DNA of 64,000 nucleotides from Dyadobacter psychrotolerans. GTDB lineage: Bacteria > Bacteroidota > Bacteroidia > Cytophagales > Spirosomataceae. Numbering within the stretch: position 1 is the stretch's first letter; each line of letters opens with the position of its first letter. Location: the NCBI RefSeq assembly GCF_004349265.1, contig NZ_SMFL01000011.1, positions 210,700 through 274,699 on the forward strand. The letters are read 5' to 3'. Shown here piece after piece: positions 24,434 to 33,702 of this stretch. The position numbers were made by a program, and so were the translations under genes. The notes under the pieces were generated by a model. It was not told the origin of the DNA and ran no database searches. It worked only from the letters and a program-made list of their open reading frames with translations.

Positions 24434-25483
24434 TTAATCAACGCGTAACAGCGTTTCCTGGTACGAAGGTAAGGCAGATAAAAATCTGTCAACCGTTTCA
24501 TCTATCGACTGATCGGATCTTCCTCCTGATGCATTTTTATGACCGCCTCCGCTAAAATGAGTGCTGGCAAGATCCCGAACAGAAAAGCTGCCTACGGAGC
24601 GGAAGGATATTTTTACTTCTCCCTTTCTCTCGATAAAAAGTGCAGACATAACCACGTTCTCTACCTGCAGGCCGTAATTGACAATTCCCTCCGTTTCACC
24701 AGTGCTTGAATTAAACCTGATCAGTTCAGCTTCGGTAAGCACCATATATGCGGTACGATATTCCGGCAGCACGATTAATTTCTGGGAAAGTACATAACCA
24801 AGAAACTGCAATCTTGAAAGCGGCGCGTTATCATAGATCAGCCTGTGAACCCGACTGGCGTCAAAACCTGTAAGCATCAGATCCGCGACGGTCAGATGAA
24901 CTTCAGATGTTACGTTTGAATGTCTGAAAGAACCGGTGTCTGTCATAATACCTGCATACAGGCATTCAGCCATTTGTCTGTCAAAAAGCGCTGTTACAGA
25001 AAGCTCTGGCTCCATTTTTCTGATAAGCCAATATACAAGCTGTGCTGTTGCCGCTGCGTTGGTATCCCAAACCATCCATTTGGCAAAATATTCCGGCTCA
25101 AGATGATGGTCAATCATCATTTTAATTGCTTTGGCATCCTGAACTACTTTTCCCAGATCCTTTAATCGGGAAAGCACAGAGAAGTCGAGACAGCAAATGA
25201 TGGTAGCCTCTTCAATTTTTGTTTTACAAATCCTGTTATCACCACTTTTCTCGTAAACCAGCACATTTCCGATACCCGGCAGCCAGTTAAGATTGGCAGC
25301 ATATTCTGTCGGACTGATTACGGTAACTTTATGTCCTTTTTTAAGCAAATAGCTGGCCCATCCCAGAGAAGATCCTAAAGCGTCAGCATCTGGATCCCTG
25401 TGCATTGTGATAATGACATTTTGAGGGGTGGAGAAAAAAGCTAAAAGCTCTTCAACGGTTTGATTTACAGTTGTTTGATTCAA
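24434..25483 (-). CDS. DHH-family phosphoesterase (NrnA-like)
   Basis: 349 residues. The DHH domain carries metal ligands in MHRDPDADALGSS (Asp30, 32, 34) and IDHHLEPEYF near residue 125; the DHHA1 domain has the substrate-binding HFSGGGHKNASGG near 304-316. This matches NrnA-type nano-RNases/pAp phosphatases that degrade short RNA or cyclic-dinucleotide products. The exact substrate is inferred from the family only. It has a promoter candidate directly upstream. Confidence 0.92.
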   Translation of the reverse strand: MNQTTVNQTVEELLAFFSTPQNVIITMHRDPDADALGSSLGWASYLLKKGHKVTVISPTEYAANLNWLPGIGNVLVYEKSGDNRICKTKIEEATIICCLDFSVLSRLKDLGKVVQDAKAIKMMIDHHLEPEYFAKWMVWDTNAAATAQLVYWLIRKMEPELSVTALFDRQMAECLYAGIMTDTGSFRHSNVTSEVHLTVADLMLTGFDASRVHRLIYDNAPLSRLQFLGYVLSQKLIVLPEYRTAYMVLTEAELIRFNSSTGETEGIVNYGLQVENVVMSALFIERKGEVKISFRSVGSFSVRDLASTHFSGGGHKNASGGRSDQSIDETVDRFLSALPSYQETLLRVD

Positions 25484-25514
25484 AAGAAGGATCTGCCAAA
25501 GTTAAATGAAGCCA

Positions 25515-25546
25515 CAAAATTAATAAAACTGTTGGGATTTGTTCAA
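25515..25546 (-). promoter_or_regulatory. Promoter of the DHH phosphoesterase gene
   Basis: On the minus strand, TTG (25546-25544), a 21-base spacer, and TAATTTTG (25522-25515) fit the Bacteroidota TTG-N19-21-TAnnTTTG promoter. A second box, TAACTTTG at 25504-25497, lies nearer the gene. Leader length would be about 25 bases. Confidence 0.65.
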
Positions 25547-25636
25547 TCTTGATTACTAAAGGCTTAATCTCAGCCATGTTTTATTTGCCTTAACAAGGTT
25601 CCTCTAAGAATTGTAAAGGATATAATTGAAAAATAG

Positions 25637-25644
25637 TAAGTTTG
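25637..25644 (+). promoter_or_regulatory. Candidate -7 box of ndk
   Basis: TAAGTTTG matches TAnnTTTG. Transcription would begin near 25652, leaving a leader of about 17 bases before the ATG at 25669; this argues against a TTG start at 25642, which lies inside the promoter. Confidence 0.65.
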
Positions 25645-25668
25645 CACCAAATAAATTTAGCAGATCGT

Positions 25669-26088
25669 ATGCCAACGAATAGAACGTTCACAATGATTAA
25701 GCCTGATGCCGTACAAGACGGAAACTCAGGCTCTATTATTAAAATGATTGAGGAAGCCGGTTTCCGGATTGTTGCCTTGAAAAAAACTCAGCTGACTCCC
25801 GAGCGTGCCGGACAGTTTTATGCGGTGCATGCTGAGCGCCCTTTTTATAATGATTTGTGCAAATACATGTCATCAGGACAAATTGTTCCTATGATATTGG
25901 AAAAGGAAAACGCAGTTGCTGATTTCCGCACATTGATTGGTGCCACCAATCCTGCGAATGCGGATGAAGGTACAATTCGTAAATTGTTTGCAAAATCGAT
26001 TGAAGCCAACGCGATCCACGGATCAGATTCGGACGAAAACGCAGAAATTGAAGGTAATTTCTTTTTTGGAGGATTGGAGCAGTTTTAG
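25669..26088 (+). CDS. ndk: Nucleoside diphosphate kinase
   Basis: 139 residues from ATG (MPTNRTFTMIKPDAVQDG). It equilibrates NTP pools through a phosphohistidine. The active-site His lies in EANAIHGSDSDENAEIE near the end, and the N-terminal KPDAV loop is intact. Standard length. It is monocistronic, with its own promoter box and a terminator shared with the converging fasciclin gene. Confidence 0.97.
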   Translation: MPTNRTFTMIKPDAVQDGNSGSIIKMIEEAGFRIVALKKTQLTPERAGQFYAVHAERPFYNDLCKYMSSGQIVPMILEKENAVADFRTLIGATNPANADEGTIRKLFAKSIEANAIHGSDSDENAEIEGNFFFGGLEQF

Positions 26089-26104
26089 AAAATCCTTCTT
26101 TCAA

Positions 26105-26146
26105 TAAAAAATGGCAGCATGGAATTTCCCATACTGCCATTTTTTA
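26105..26146. terminator. Bidirectional terminator between ndk and FAS1 gene
   Basis: AAAAAATGGCAG.ATGG...CCCAT.CTGCCATTTTTT forms a long stem with an A run on one side and a T run on the other, between converging genes. Confidence 0.9.
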
Positions 26147-26161
26147 TTTGTTATAAGCAGA

Positions 26162-26677
26162 TTATTTGTCAGTCAAAACACGGTCCACGATGTGGATTAC
26201 ACCATTATCCGCGTTTATATTTTTCTGAACAATTACAGCCTTGTTAATCTTTATTGTGCTGTCACTGCCGGTCGATTTAACAATTAGCAGGTTGATACCA
26301 TTTAAAGCAGCAAAATTGCCCGACTTTAATTCCTCTGTTCTATAAGGCTTATTCAGAATATGATTGTTAACAAAAGAAATCCCGGATTGTCTTGGCAGGG
26401 AAGTAATGGAACTGGCTGTGATCCCTGACTTTTTAAAGGCAGCGTCGTTTGGTGCAAACAATGTAAGTTCAGTTGCTCTAAGCGCATCTCCCATTTCAGT
26501 GCCGGCAATTATTTCTCTCAGGATACTAAACTGACTGTTTTCCAAAATAACGTCAGTGACCGTTTTAGGTTTTACTAAGTCTTTGTCATCCTCCTGGCAG
26601 GAAAATGCTATTCCTGAAAACAGTACTGTAACTAAAAAAAATGCCCAGTAACGGCCTACAAAATGGTTTTTTTTCAT
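26162..26677 (-). CDS. Fasciclin (FAS1) domain lipoprotein
   Basis: 171 residues. Signal peptide with lipobox ending FSC (Cys27), then one FAS1 domain, about residues 40-171, shown by TELTLFAPNDAAFKKSG (H1 motif) and GVIHIVDRVL (H2 motif). FAS1 domains mediate adhesion or surface interactions; here it is probably an outer-membrane-anchored protein. It diverges from the DUF1080 gene. Confidence 0.88.
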   Translation of the reverse strand: MKKNHFVGRYWAFFLVTVLFSGIAFSCQEDDKDLVKPKTVTDVILENSQFSILREIIAGTEMGDALRATELTLFAPNDAAFKKSGITASSITSLPRQSGISFVNNHILNKPYRTEELKSGNFAALNGINLLIVKSTGSDSTIKINKAVIVQKNINADNGVIHIVDRVLTDK

Positions 26678-26771
26678 AGCTTTCGCATCGGTTAATTTCT
26701 GTAAAACTAATGTAAATTGTAGTTTGAAGGATTTTTATCCGAAAATTTTTAATCCTAATCCCAATATCATC

Positions 26772-27407
26772 ATGTTAAAAGTGAAACAACTACTGGCGCT
26801 TTGTGCAGCCGTGTTATTCATTAATTCGGCCTTTCTGGTTATTGAGAGCCCCGTTTCCGATCAGAAAGCCAAACCGGTAAAATTGTTTAATGGCAAAGAT
26901 CTGACTGGCTGGAAAATCAACGGTACTGAAAAATGGTACGTTGACAAAGGCGAGCTGATCTGTGAAAGCGGGCCCGATAAACAGTATGGCTATCTGACAA
27001 CGGATAAGTTTTACAAAAATTTTGACCTGTCCCTGAAATTCAAACAGGAAGCAAACGGAAACAGCGGTGTATTTTTCCGGTCAACGGTTGATGGTACCAA
27101 GGTTTCGGGCTGGCAGGTAGAAGTTGCTCCGCCAAATCACGATACAGGTGGCGTTTACGAGTCTTATGGCCGGGGATGGCTTGTTCAGATCGAAGATGCA
27201 AAGGAAGGCTTTCTTAAAATGGGGGAATGGAATACACTTCGGATTCGTGTGGTTGATGACAAAGTACAAACCTGGCTGAATGGAAATCCGATGGTCGATT
27301 TCACAGATGCTAAAATCGGTGCGGCTGACGGCTCCATTGCGTTGCAAATTCACGACGGAGGCGGAATTAAAGTCCGCTGGAAAGATATCGTCGTTCAGCA
27401 ACTGTAA
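26772..27407 (+). CDS. DUF1080 / 3-keto-disaccharide hydrolase domain protein
   Basis: 211 residues from the ATG at 26772 (MLKVKQLLALCAAVLF), which opens a signal peptide; a TTG 16 codons upstream would put charged residues before it. The domain shows LFNGKDLTGWKI near residue 38, SGVFFRSTVDGTKVSGWQVEV, and the end GGGIKVRWKDIVVQQL, typical of PF06439. Members act on glycans or 3-keto sugars in the periplasm; the substrate here is unknown. It stands 139 bases before the receptor gene. Confidence 0.88.
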   Translation: MLKVKQLLALCAAVLFINSAFLVIESPVSDQKAKPVKLFNGKDLTGWKINGTEKWYVDKGELICESGPDKQYGYLTTDKFYKNFDLSLKFKQEANGNSGVFFRSTVDGTKVSGWQVEVAPPNHDTGGVYESYGRGWLVQIEDAKEGFLKMGEWNTLRIRVVDDKVQTWLNGNPMVDFTDAKIGAADGSIALQIHDGGGIKVRWKDIVVQQL

Positions 27408-27546
27408 AAAGCTGATCGGGGATGTGAAATTTCACACCGGTTTTACATAAGTTCATTCGGCTGAACTTTGCGGTTCGTCGGAAATAGATTACAGAAAAGC
27501 TTCTTGGGTAATAGGTTTGTGTCAACAATCACAAATACTGTTAGCC

Positions 27547-29706
27547 ATGAAGCTTTTTTATTTTATTCTATTTTTAATCGCTGCCCCGGCTTACTCCCAG
27601 ATTTTAATTACCGGCAAGGTTACAGATAAAAAAGGCGGTGCACTCCCGGGCGCTAACGTATTTCTCAAAGGAACTTACGACGGAACCACAACGGACGCAA
27701 CCGGCTCCTTTAGTTTTAGAACAGATGCAAAAGATACAGCCCGTATTTCAGTAAGTTTTGTTGGTTACGAAACCTTTGAGAAAAAAATCAGCCTTCTTGA
27801 AAACGAGATCAGTTTAACTATAAAACTGGAAGAATCTGCAAGTGAGCTGAATACGGTTATCATTACGGCCGGAGCTTTTGAAGCATCGGATGAAAAAAGA
27901 ATGGCTCTTCTGAAACCACTTGATATTGTAACCACGGCAGGCGCAGCAGCTGACATTACCGGAGCCATCCAGTTTTTACCCGGTGCGCAAAGGGTGGGAG
28001 AGCAGGAAGGACTTTTTGTAAGAGGAGGTTCGGGTCAGGAAACAAAAGTGGTTATAGACGGGATGATCGTTCAAAACCCGTTTTTCAGTTCTCTTCCGGA
28101 TGTACAGCAGCGGGGACGTTTCAATCCTTTTATGTTTAAAGGAACTTCATTTAGTACAGGTGGATACTCCGCACAGTACGGACAGGCGCTTTCTTCTGTT
28201 CTTTTGCTAAATACTACGGACAAGGCTGCCAACAACGGATTGGGTATAAGTTTAAATCTTGCCAATGCAGGAGTGAATTATGACTATGCCGGTAAAAATC
28301 AGTCTGTATCAGCAGTTGCTTATTATGGCAACCTGAGACCGCTTTTTGCTTTGGTAAAACAAAATGTGGACTGGCAGCACGCACCGGAATTCAAGGGGTC
28401 CAGCCTGACATATCGTTTAAAAACGGGCAAAAAGGGTTTGCTGAAAGTTTACGGAATGTATTCGGATAGCGATTTAAGTATGAACTCCCGAAATCCGGCA
28501 AGCGAGTCGGGAAAGATGAGGCTAGATTTACATAACCGGAATGCTTTTACCACCAGCACTTATACCGACAGCTGGAAAGAAGGCCGCTGGGCTTTGAATT
28601 CAGGTTTGTCTTACAGCCGCAACCAGGATAACATGTCGTTTGACGGAGCTGATTTTGACCGGTTTGACGAAAGAACACAGGTCAGGGCTGTTATTACCCG
28701 CCTGCTCTCCGGCAATAATTCAGTTCTTTTTGGCGCGGAGGCGCATGTTATTCATCTTCAAAATACAACAAATGGAAAGCTATATGATTTGAATGACCAA
28801 TATTCCGCTGCCTTTGCAGAAACTGAAATCTATATTACAAGACAGCTCGCAGGAAGGATCGGCTTACGGGGGGAATATTCTTCTTTATTAAACCGATTTA
28901 ATGCGGCTCCAAGATTGTCTTTTGCGTACAAAACCGGCAAGTATAGCCAGGTTTCTCTTGCGGCAGGTCAGTTTTATCAAAATCCGGATTACCGTTACTT
29001 GTATCAAAATAAAAATCTCAATTACGAACGGGCTGATCACGTCATCTTTAATTATCAGATTATCAAAAATCAGCGGACATTCAGAATTGAGACTTTTTAC
29101 AAAAATTATGCACAGCTGGTACGTGAATTTACCGGGCAGCCTTTCGACGCAGACCCTTATCGCTTTCCCTGGGGTAAAACAAATAATGGTGGAAATGGTT
29201 ACGCAAAGGGGTTTGACTTTTTCTGGCGTGATCAGAAATCCATAAAAAACTTTGATTACTGGGTGACTTACAGTTATGTCGATTCCAAAAGGTTATTTCA
29301 ACAATTTGATCAGTCGGCGAGCCCAACCTTCATTTCCAATCACAATGCCAGTCTGATTACAAAAAAGTGGTTTGAAAAAATACAGACCAGTTTTAATATG
29401 ACTTACGCTTTCACCAGCAGAAGGCCCTATTACAACCCCAACAATAAAAGTTTTCTGGCTGACCAGACGCCAGCGGTGCATAATTTGAGTATTCAGGCAA
29501 GCAAGCTGCAAACCATCGGCGGAAACCTTGTGATTTTCTATGCCTCAGTTGATAATATTTTGAATACCAAAAATGTCTTTACCTACCGCTACACCCCGGA
29601 TGGGAAAACAAGGTATGCCGTAGGGCCGCAGAGTTACCGCAGCTTTTTTGTGGGCATGCAGATCATGTTGTCAAAAAAAGCAAAAGTTACCAAAGACGAT
29701 CTTTAA
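27547..29706 (+). CDS. TonB-dependent receptor with carboxypeptidase-regulatory-like domain
   Basis: 719 residues from the ATG at 27547 (MKLFYFILFLIAAPAYSQ, signal peptide); the upstream GTG is not conserved-looking. Residues about 20-100 form a CarboxypepD_reg-like domain (GKVTDKKGGALPGANVFLKG). A plug follows (about 110-220, with GLFVRGGSGQETKVVIDGM), then an outer-membrane barrel. It is a short TonB-type receptor; no SusD gene is nearby, so glycan import of the Sus type is unlikely. It leads a four-gene unit ending in a two-component system. Confidence 0.9.
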   Translation: MKLFYFILFLIAAPAYSQILITGKVTDKKGGALPGANVFLKGTYDGTTTDATGSFSFRTDAKDTARISVSFVGYETFEKKISLLENEISLTIKLEESASELNTVIITAGAFEASDEKRMALLKPLDIVTTAGAAADITGAIQFLPGAQRVGEQEGLFVRGGSGQETKVVIDGMIVQNPFFSSLPDVQQRGRFNPFMFKGTSFSTGGYSAQYGQALSSVLLLNTTDKAANNGLGISLNLANAGVNYDYAGKNQSVSAVAYYGNLRPLFALVKQNVDWQHAPEFKGSSLTYRLKTGKKGLLKVYGMYSDSDLSMNSRNPASESGKMRLDLHNRNAFTTSTYTDSWKEGRWALNSGLSYSRNQDNMSFDGADFDRFDERTQVRAVITRLLSGNNSVLFGAEAHVIHLQNTTNGKLYDLNDQYSAAFAETEIYITRQLAGRIGLRGEYSSLLNRFNAAPRLSFAYKTGKYSQVSLAAGQFYQNPDYRYLYQNKNLNYERADHVIFNYQIIKNQRTFRIETFYKNYAQLVREFTGQPFDADPYRFPWGKTNNGGNGYAKGFDFFWRDQKSIKNFDYWVTYSYVDSKRLFQQFDQSASPTFISNHNASLITKKWFEKIQTSFNMTYAFTSRRPYYNPNNKSFLADQTPAVHNLSIQASKLQTIGGNLVIFYASVDNILNTKNVFTYRYTPDGKTRYAVGPQSYRSFFVGMQIMLSKKAKVTKDDL

Positions 29707-29736
29707 TTAATCAATTCACCTTTAACATTTTTTACC

Positions 29737-30396
29737 ATGAAGAAGACATCATTTTTTACTCTGTTTGTTTTCCTGCTTTGCTGCAAAGTTTTTGCCCAAA
29801 ATGAAAAGTATGTTCAGGCTATGACGGCCACATTAAAAGACATGAACGCTATTGACAGATCGAAACCAGGCACGGCCGCATTGCAGGAAATCGCCAACCG
29901 TTTTGAACGCATTGCTACAGCAGAACAGAAGGAATGGCTGCCAAGGTATCATGCTGCTTATTGTTATGTACAAATGAGTTTGATGGGAGGGACCGTTCTG
30001 GAGAAGGACCAGTATCTTGACAAAGCGGAAGCTTTTTTGAAACAGGCTGAAACAATTTTAGGGAAAACGAGCGACGAAACGGCGGTTCTGCGGGCCAACT
30101 TATCTCAAATGCGCCTGGCAGCAGATGGAATGAACCGCTGGCAATCGGAAGGGCCGAAATTTGCACAATTTATTGAAGAAGCAAAAAAGCTAAATCCTGA
30201 AAATCCCAGAATCTATTATCTGGAAGGGTCGGGCCTGTTTTTTACACCTGAGCAGTTTGGCGGAGGTAAAAAGATAGCAAAACCGGTTCTTGAAAAAGCA
30301 TTGGAAAAATTCTCTACCTTCAAACCTGAGTCGGCAATTCATCCGAACTGGGGGAAAATGGAAACCGAATGGATGCTTTCTCAGGGTAATCAATAA
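29737..30396 (+). CDS. Exported helical (TPR-like) protein
   Basis: 219 residues with a signal peptide (MKKTSFFTLFVFLLCCKVFAQ). The rest is mostly helical, with repeat-like pairs around WLPRYHAAYCYVQMSLMGG and ENPRIYYLEGSGLFFTPEQFGGG that suggest TPR-type folding, although I cannot assign exact repeats. It starts 31 bases after the receptor and 19 bases before the kinase, so it is probably an accessory periplasmic partner. Function unknown. Confidence 0.8.
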   Translation: MKKTSFFTLFVFLLCCKVFAQNEKYVQAMTATLKDMNAIDRSKPGTAALQEIANRFERIATAEQKEWLPRYHAAYCYVQMSLMGGTVLEKDQYLDKAEAFLKQAETILGKTSDETAVLRANLSQMRLAADGMNRWQSEGPKFAQFIEEAKKLNPENPRIYYLEGSGLFFTPEQFGGGKKIAKPVLEKALEKFSTFKPESAIHPNWGKMETEWMLSQGNQ

Positions 30397-30414
30397 GAAG
30401 AACGGAAATTCAAT

Positions 30415-31842
30415 ATGAATGAGAAAACGGTAAACCCTTTAAAGATGACGGCTTCATCATTTGATGGACGGGATTTTAGTAATATGAATCTCGAAAATGC
30501 AGATTTTAGTTTTTCCAGTCTGAGAGGGACCAATTTTGACGGCGCCAATCTTAAAAATGCAAAGATTCGTTTTTCTTCACTGGACCAAACTACTTTTAAG
30601 AACACCGATTTGCGTAATGCCGATCTGAGTTTCAGCAGCCTTACAGATGTGGATTTAACCGGTGCCAATGTAGAAGGAGCGAATTTTAGTTTTACGTCTC
30701 AAGACAGAACCTTCGAGTGGAAAGATTTCAGCCTGATCGGTTTGATCCAAAACCAGGGGTGGCTTGGAACTACAATTGCGGTAACACTTGGAGCTATTAT
30801 TCTTTACGGAATTAACGCAATCGTCTATTTTACTGCTGAAATTTACTTTACATCGGAACCTGTCCGGATTAAATTATATCAATTCCTGATTCTTCAGAAT
30901 GTAGCAGCGGGTGTTGTTACTATTCTGATTACACAGTCTTTTTCCGGCTGGCTTGATACGCTGATTAAAAGAATTGCACTCCGGCATCTGGCATTAACTG
31001 TGATTGTATTTGTTGTGAATAATTTTCTCAGTATCGGAATCTTCCTGTTATTCGCAACGAATGTTTTGAAAGACTATCGTGAACGTTATCCCACCGAATC
31101 GGCACAAGATGCACCCTGGTATTGGTATATGTGGGGACCTATTCTTGTCGCTAACGTATTTTACTTTTTAAGCAGACAGGGAAAACAGATTTCACGAAAA
31201 ATATCCGATCAGGAATATCAACTGCTGAATCTTGAAAAACTAAAAACAAGAGCAGAGCTGGATGCATTGCAGGCCAGGATCAATCCGCATTTTTTATATA
31301 ATGCACTTAACAGCATTGCAAGTCTTGTTCACGAAAATCCGGATAAAGCCGAGGAAATGACCTTGCTGCTTTCCAAACTTTTCAGGTATACAACAGGACG
31401 CAACACGGAGGATTACTTTGATACGATCCGAAATGAACTGGAAATGGTGCAGACCTATCTGATGGTCGAAAAAGTGCGTTTTGCGGAAAGGTTAAGGTTT
31501 ACTGTGGAAGTAACGGACGCATCACTTAACGATTTGTTTGTTCCCAAGTTTATACTCCAGCCGATTGTCGAAAACGCCATCAAACACGGAATTTCTAAAA
31601 TGGCGGATCAGGGTGAAATTGTTGTCAGAATTTATGAAAAAGACGTCTGGCTACATTTATGTGTTCATGACAACGGACCGCTTTTTCCGGAATCTATGGG
31701 TGCTGGGTATGGGATCCGCAGTATTCAGGACAAATTGAAATTGCTTTACGGAGAGGATGCCAAGGTCGAACTGCACAACGAACCACAGAAATCGGTAAAT
31801 ATCGCCATCAAAAAAACTGCTATTGACCAACATAAGAAATAG
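30415..31842 (+). CDS. Pentapeptide-repeat / LytS-type sensor histidine kinase fusion
   Basis: 475 residues. Residues about 14-95 are pentapeptide repeats (LENADFSFSSL, FDGANLKNAKI, LRNADLSFSSL, LTGANVEGANF). Four hydrophobic segments follow, near 116-140, 153-175, 190-215 and 237-253. The His_kinase domain has INPHFLYNALNSIASL with phospho-acceptor His292, and the ATP-binding N box is PIVENAIKHG near 383-392. The kinase part resembles LytS/YehU kinases that pair with LytTR regulators. With no signal peptide, the repeats are predicted cytoplasmic. The regulator follows by 4 bases. Confidence 0.93.
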   Translation: MNEKTVNPLKMTASSFDGRDFSNMNLENADFSFSSLRGTNFDGANLKNAKIRFSSLDQTTFKNTDLRNADLSFSSLTDVDLTGANVEGANFSFTSQDRTFEWKDFSLIGLIQNQGWLGTTIAVTLGAIILYGINAIVYFTAEIYFTSEPVRIKLYQFLILQNVAAGVVTILITQSFSGWLDTLIKRIALRHLALTVIVFVVNNFLSIGIFLLFATNVLKDYRERYPTESAQDAPWYWYMWGPILVANVFYFLSRQGKQISRKISDQEYQLLNLEKLKTRAELDALQARINPHFLYNALNSIASLVHENPDKAEEMTLLLSKLFRYTTGRNTEDYFDTIRNELEMVQTYLMVEKVRFAERLRFTVEVTDASLNDLFVPKFILQPIVENAIKHGISKMADQGEIVVRIYEKDVWLHLCVHDNGPLFPESMGAGYGIRSIQDKLKLLYGEDAKVELHNEPQKSVNIAIKKTAIDQHKK

Positions 31843-31846
31843 GACC

Positions 31847-32623
31847 ATGAACTTCCCTCTTAAAACGATATTGATTGACGACGAACCGCTTGCCCTGAGC
31901 CGGCTGCGACGGTTACTTTTAAAATACCCCGAAACCTTTTTGATCGTGGCGGAAGCGCAGAATGGTGGCGAAGGACTGATTGAAATCGACAGGCACCGGC
32001 CCGATCTGATTTTTCTGGATATTGAAATGCCGCTTCTGAATGGATTTGAAATGTTGTCTAAGCTGACAAGGATGCCACTGGTGGTATTTTCCACCGCTTA
32101 TGACCAGTATGCAATTCGTGCCTTTGAAGAAAATTCTGTTGATTATTTATTAAAACCCGTTGAAAATGAACGTCTGCTCAAGACGATAGAGAAACTTCGG
32201 AATATTACAACCGTGTCTAGTTCTAACGGAAGTAATCCATACTCAGATAATTTACTTAAACTGCTGGAGGAGATGAAACCGAAGAAAGAGATTTTCTCCC
32301 TGTCCGTAAAATCAGGGGACCGTATTTTACTAATTCCGCTGACAGATATCACCCATTTTGAGGCCGATGAAAAATACGTTTTCCTGAATACACTCGACGG
32401 ACAAAAATATCTTTTGAACTACACGCTGACTTCTCTCGAAGAAAAATTGCCCAATCACTATCTTCGGATCAGCCGTGCCGGAATTGTCAACTCACACCAC
32501 ATAAAGGAGATACAGAAGCATTTCAACGGCAAGTTCACAATCCTGATGCGCGACAGAAAAGCTTCCCAGCTTTCCAGCGGAAGTACTTACGGTGAAGTTA
32601 TACGCCATCTTCTTGATAATTAA
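31847..32623 (+). CDS. LytTR-family response regulator
   Basis: 258 residues from the ATG at 31847. Receiver domain 1-120 with IDDEP acidic pocket, phospho-acceptor Asp58 in LIFLDIEMPLLNG, and Lys in YLLKPVENERLL. LytTR DNA-binding domain about 155-255 (FSLSVKSGDRILLIPLTDITHFEADEKYVFLNT). It is the cognate partner of the upstream kinase, 4 bases away. A longer frame from a TTG at 31823 would overlap the kinase gene. Confidence 0.95.
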   Translation: MNFPLKTILIDDEPLALSRLRRLLLKYPETFLIVAEAQNGGEGLIEIDRHRPDLIFLDIEMPLLNGFEMLSKLTRMPLVVFSTAYDQYAIRAFEENSVDYLLKPVENERLLKTIEKLRNITTVSSSNGSNPYSDNLLKLLEEMKPKKEIFSLSVKSGDRILLIPLTDITHFEADEKYVFLNTLDGQKYLLNYTLTSLEEKLPNHYLRISRAGIVNSHHIKEIQKHFNGKFTILMRDRKASQLSSGSTYGEVIRHLLDN

Positions 32624-32943
32624 ACAGATTGCGATATTCTGCTGCGTTGTAAATATAGATTTTGAAGACGCCATACTTATTCCTAAATTGCGCCCCTATT
32701 AAAAATATGCATATAAATTTCGGGAGTTAATGCGCTGTTTATCAGAATGTTTGACGCAGATATTGGTATTTTTGTAGCTGGAAGAAATCAATTACCGACA
32801 CAAAAGCATCCATATCTGCGTATCTGTTTATGACAAAGCGGATGCCCTGGAGGCCCGAAAAGAAAATATTTCGGCGAAATTTTGTTTTATATGCATGCAG
32901 GGTTCATTTGTTTTGTTAAAAAAGGTTAAAGAGTTCAAAAACA
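32624..32943 (+). promoter_or_regulatory. 320-base intergenic leader of uppS with promoter and inverted repeat
   Basis: No gene is visible. A candidate -7 box TATTTTTG lies at 32767-32774. It is enclosed by a perfect 10-base inverted repeat, ACGCAGATAT (32754-32763) and ATATCTGCGT (32812-32821). The predicted leader of about 160 bases before uppS could hold RNA structure. The same 10-mer ACGCAGATAT occurs at 13949 just after the carA -7 box. No terminator was seen after the regulator gene. Confidence 0.45.
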
Positions 32944-33696
32944 ATGAAGGAACTCATTGATGCAGGCAATCTGCCGAAGCACATAGCCGTTATCATGGAC
33001 GGTAACGGGAGATGGGCTCAAAACCAGGGAGCGGCGCGTATTTTCGGACATCGAAATGCGATTAAAGCTGTAAGGGAAGTTACGGAAGGTTGTGCTGAAT
33101 TAGGCATATCTTACCTCACCCTCTATGCATTCTCCACAGAAAACTGGGCCCGCCCGGAATATGAAGTGCGTGCATTGATGGAGCTGTTGGTTCAGTCTAT
33201 CAGTAACGAATTGCCGACTATGATGAAAAACAATGTCCGGCTGGATACAATTGGTAACACAAAAAGCTTGCCAGGTAGTTGCCAGAGAACATTAACTGAA
33301 GCAATTGAAGCAACCAAGGATAATACGGGGCTCAATTTAATTTTGGCTTTGGGTTACAGCGGAAAGTGGGACATCGTACAGGCCGTGAAAAAGCTTGCAG
33401 AAGATGTTCAAAACGGGGTTCTGAATCCACAGGAAATCAGTGAGGACGCACTTGCAGCCAATCTGGCAACGGGCAGCAGACCGGAAGTTGACCTGATGTT
33501 AAGAACAGGAGGCGATCATCGAATCAGTAATTTCCTGTTATGGCAGATGGCCTATGCTGAATTATATTTTTATGAAAATCTATTTTGGCCTGACTTCAGA
33601 AAAGAACATCTCTATCAGGCAATAATGGCTTACCAAAATACAGAACGTCGTTTTGGTAAAACAGGTGAACAAGTAAAAGCGAATAGTGCTAAGTAG
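32944..33696 (+). CDS. uppS: Isoprenyl transferase (undecaprenyl diphosphate synthase)
   Basis: 250 residues; it condenses isopentenyl diphosphate onto farnesyl diphosphate to make the C55 lipid carrier of peptidoglycan and O-antigen. The N-terminal NLPKHIAVIMDGNGRWAQNQG holds the catalytic Asp, then TLYAFSTENWARP, and the end GGDHRISNFLLWQMAYAELYF. bamA starts 6 bases after the stop, so the two are cotranscribed. Confidence 0.97.
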   Translation: MKELIDAGNLPKHIAVIMDGNGRWAQNQGAARIFGHRNAIKAVREVTEGCAELGISYLTLYAFSTENWARPEYEVRALMELLVQSISNELPTMMKNNVRLDTIGNTKSLPGSCQRTLTEAIEATKDNTGLNLILALGYSGKWDIVQAVKKLAEDVQNGVLNPQEISEDALAANLATGSRPEVDLMLRTGGDHRISNFLLWQMAYAELYFYENLFWPDFRKEHLYQAIMAYQNTERRFGKTGEQVKANSAK

Positions 33697-33702
33697 AACA
33701 AT

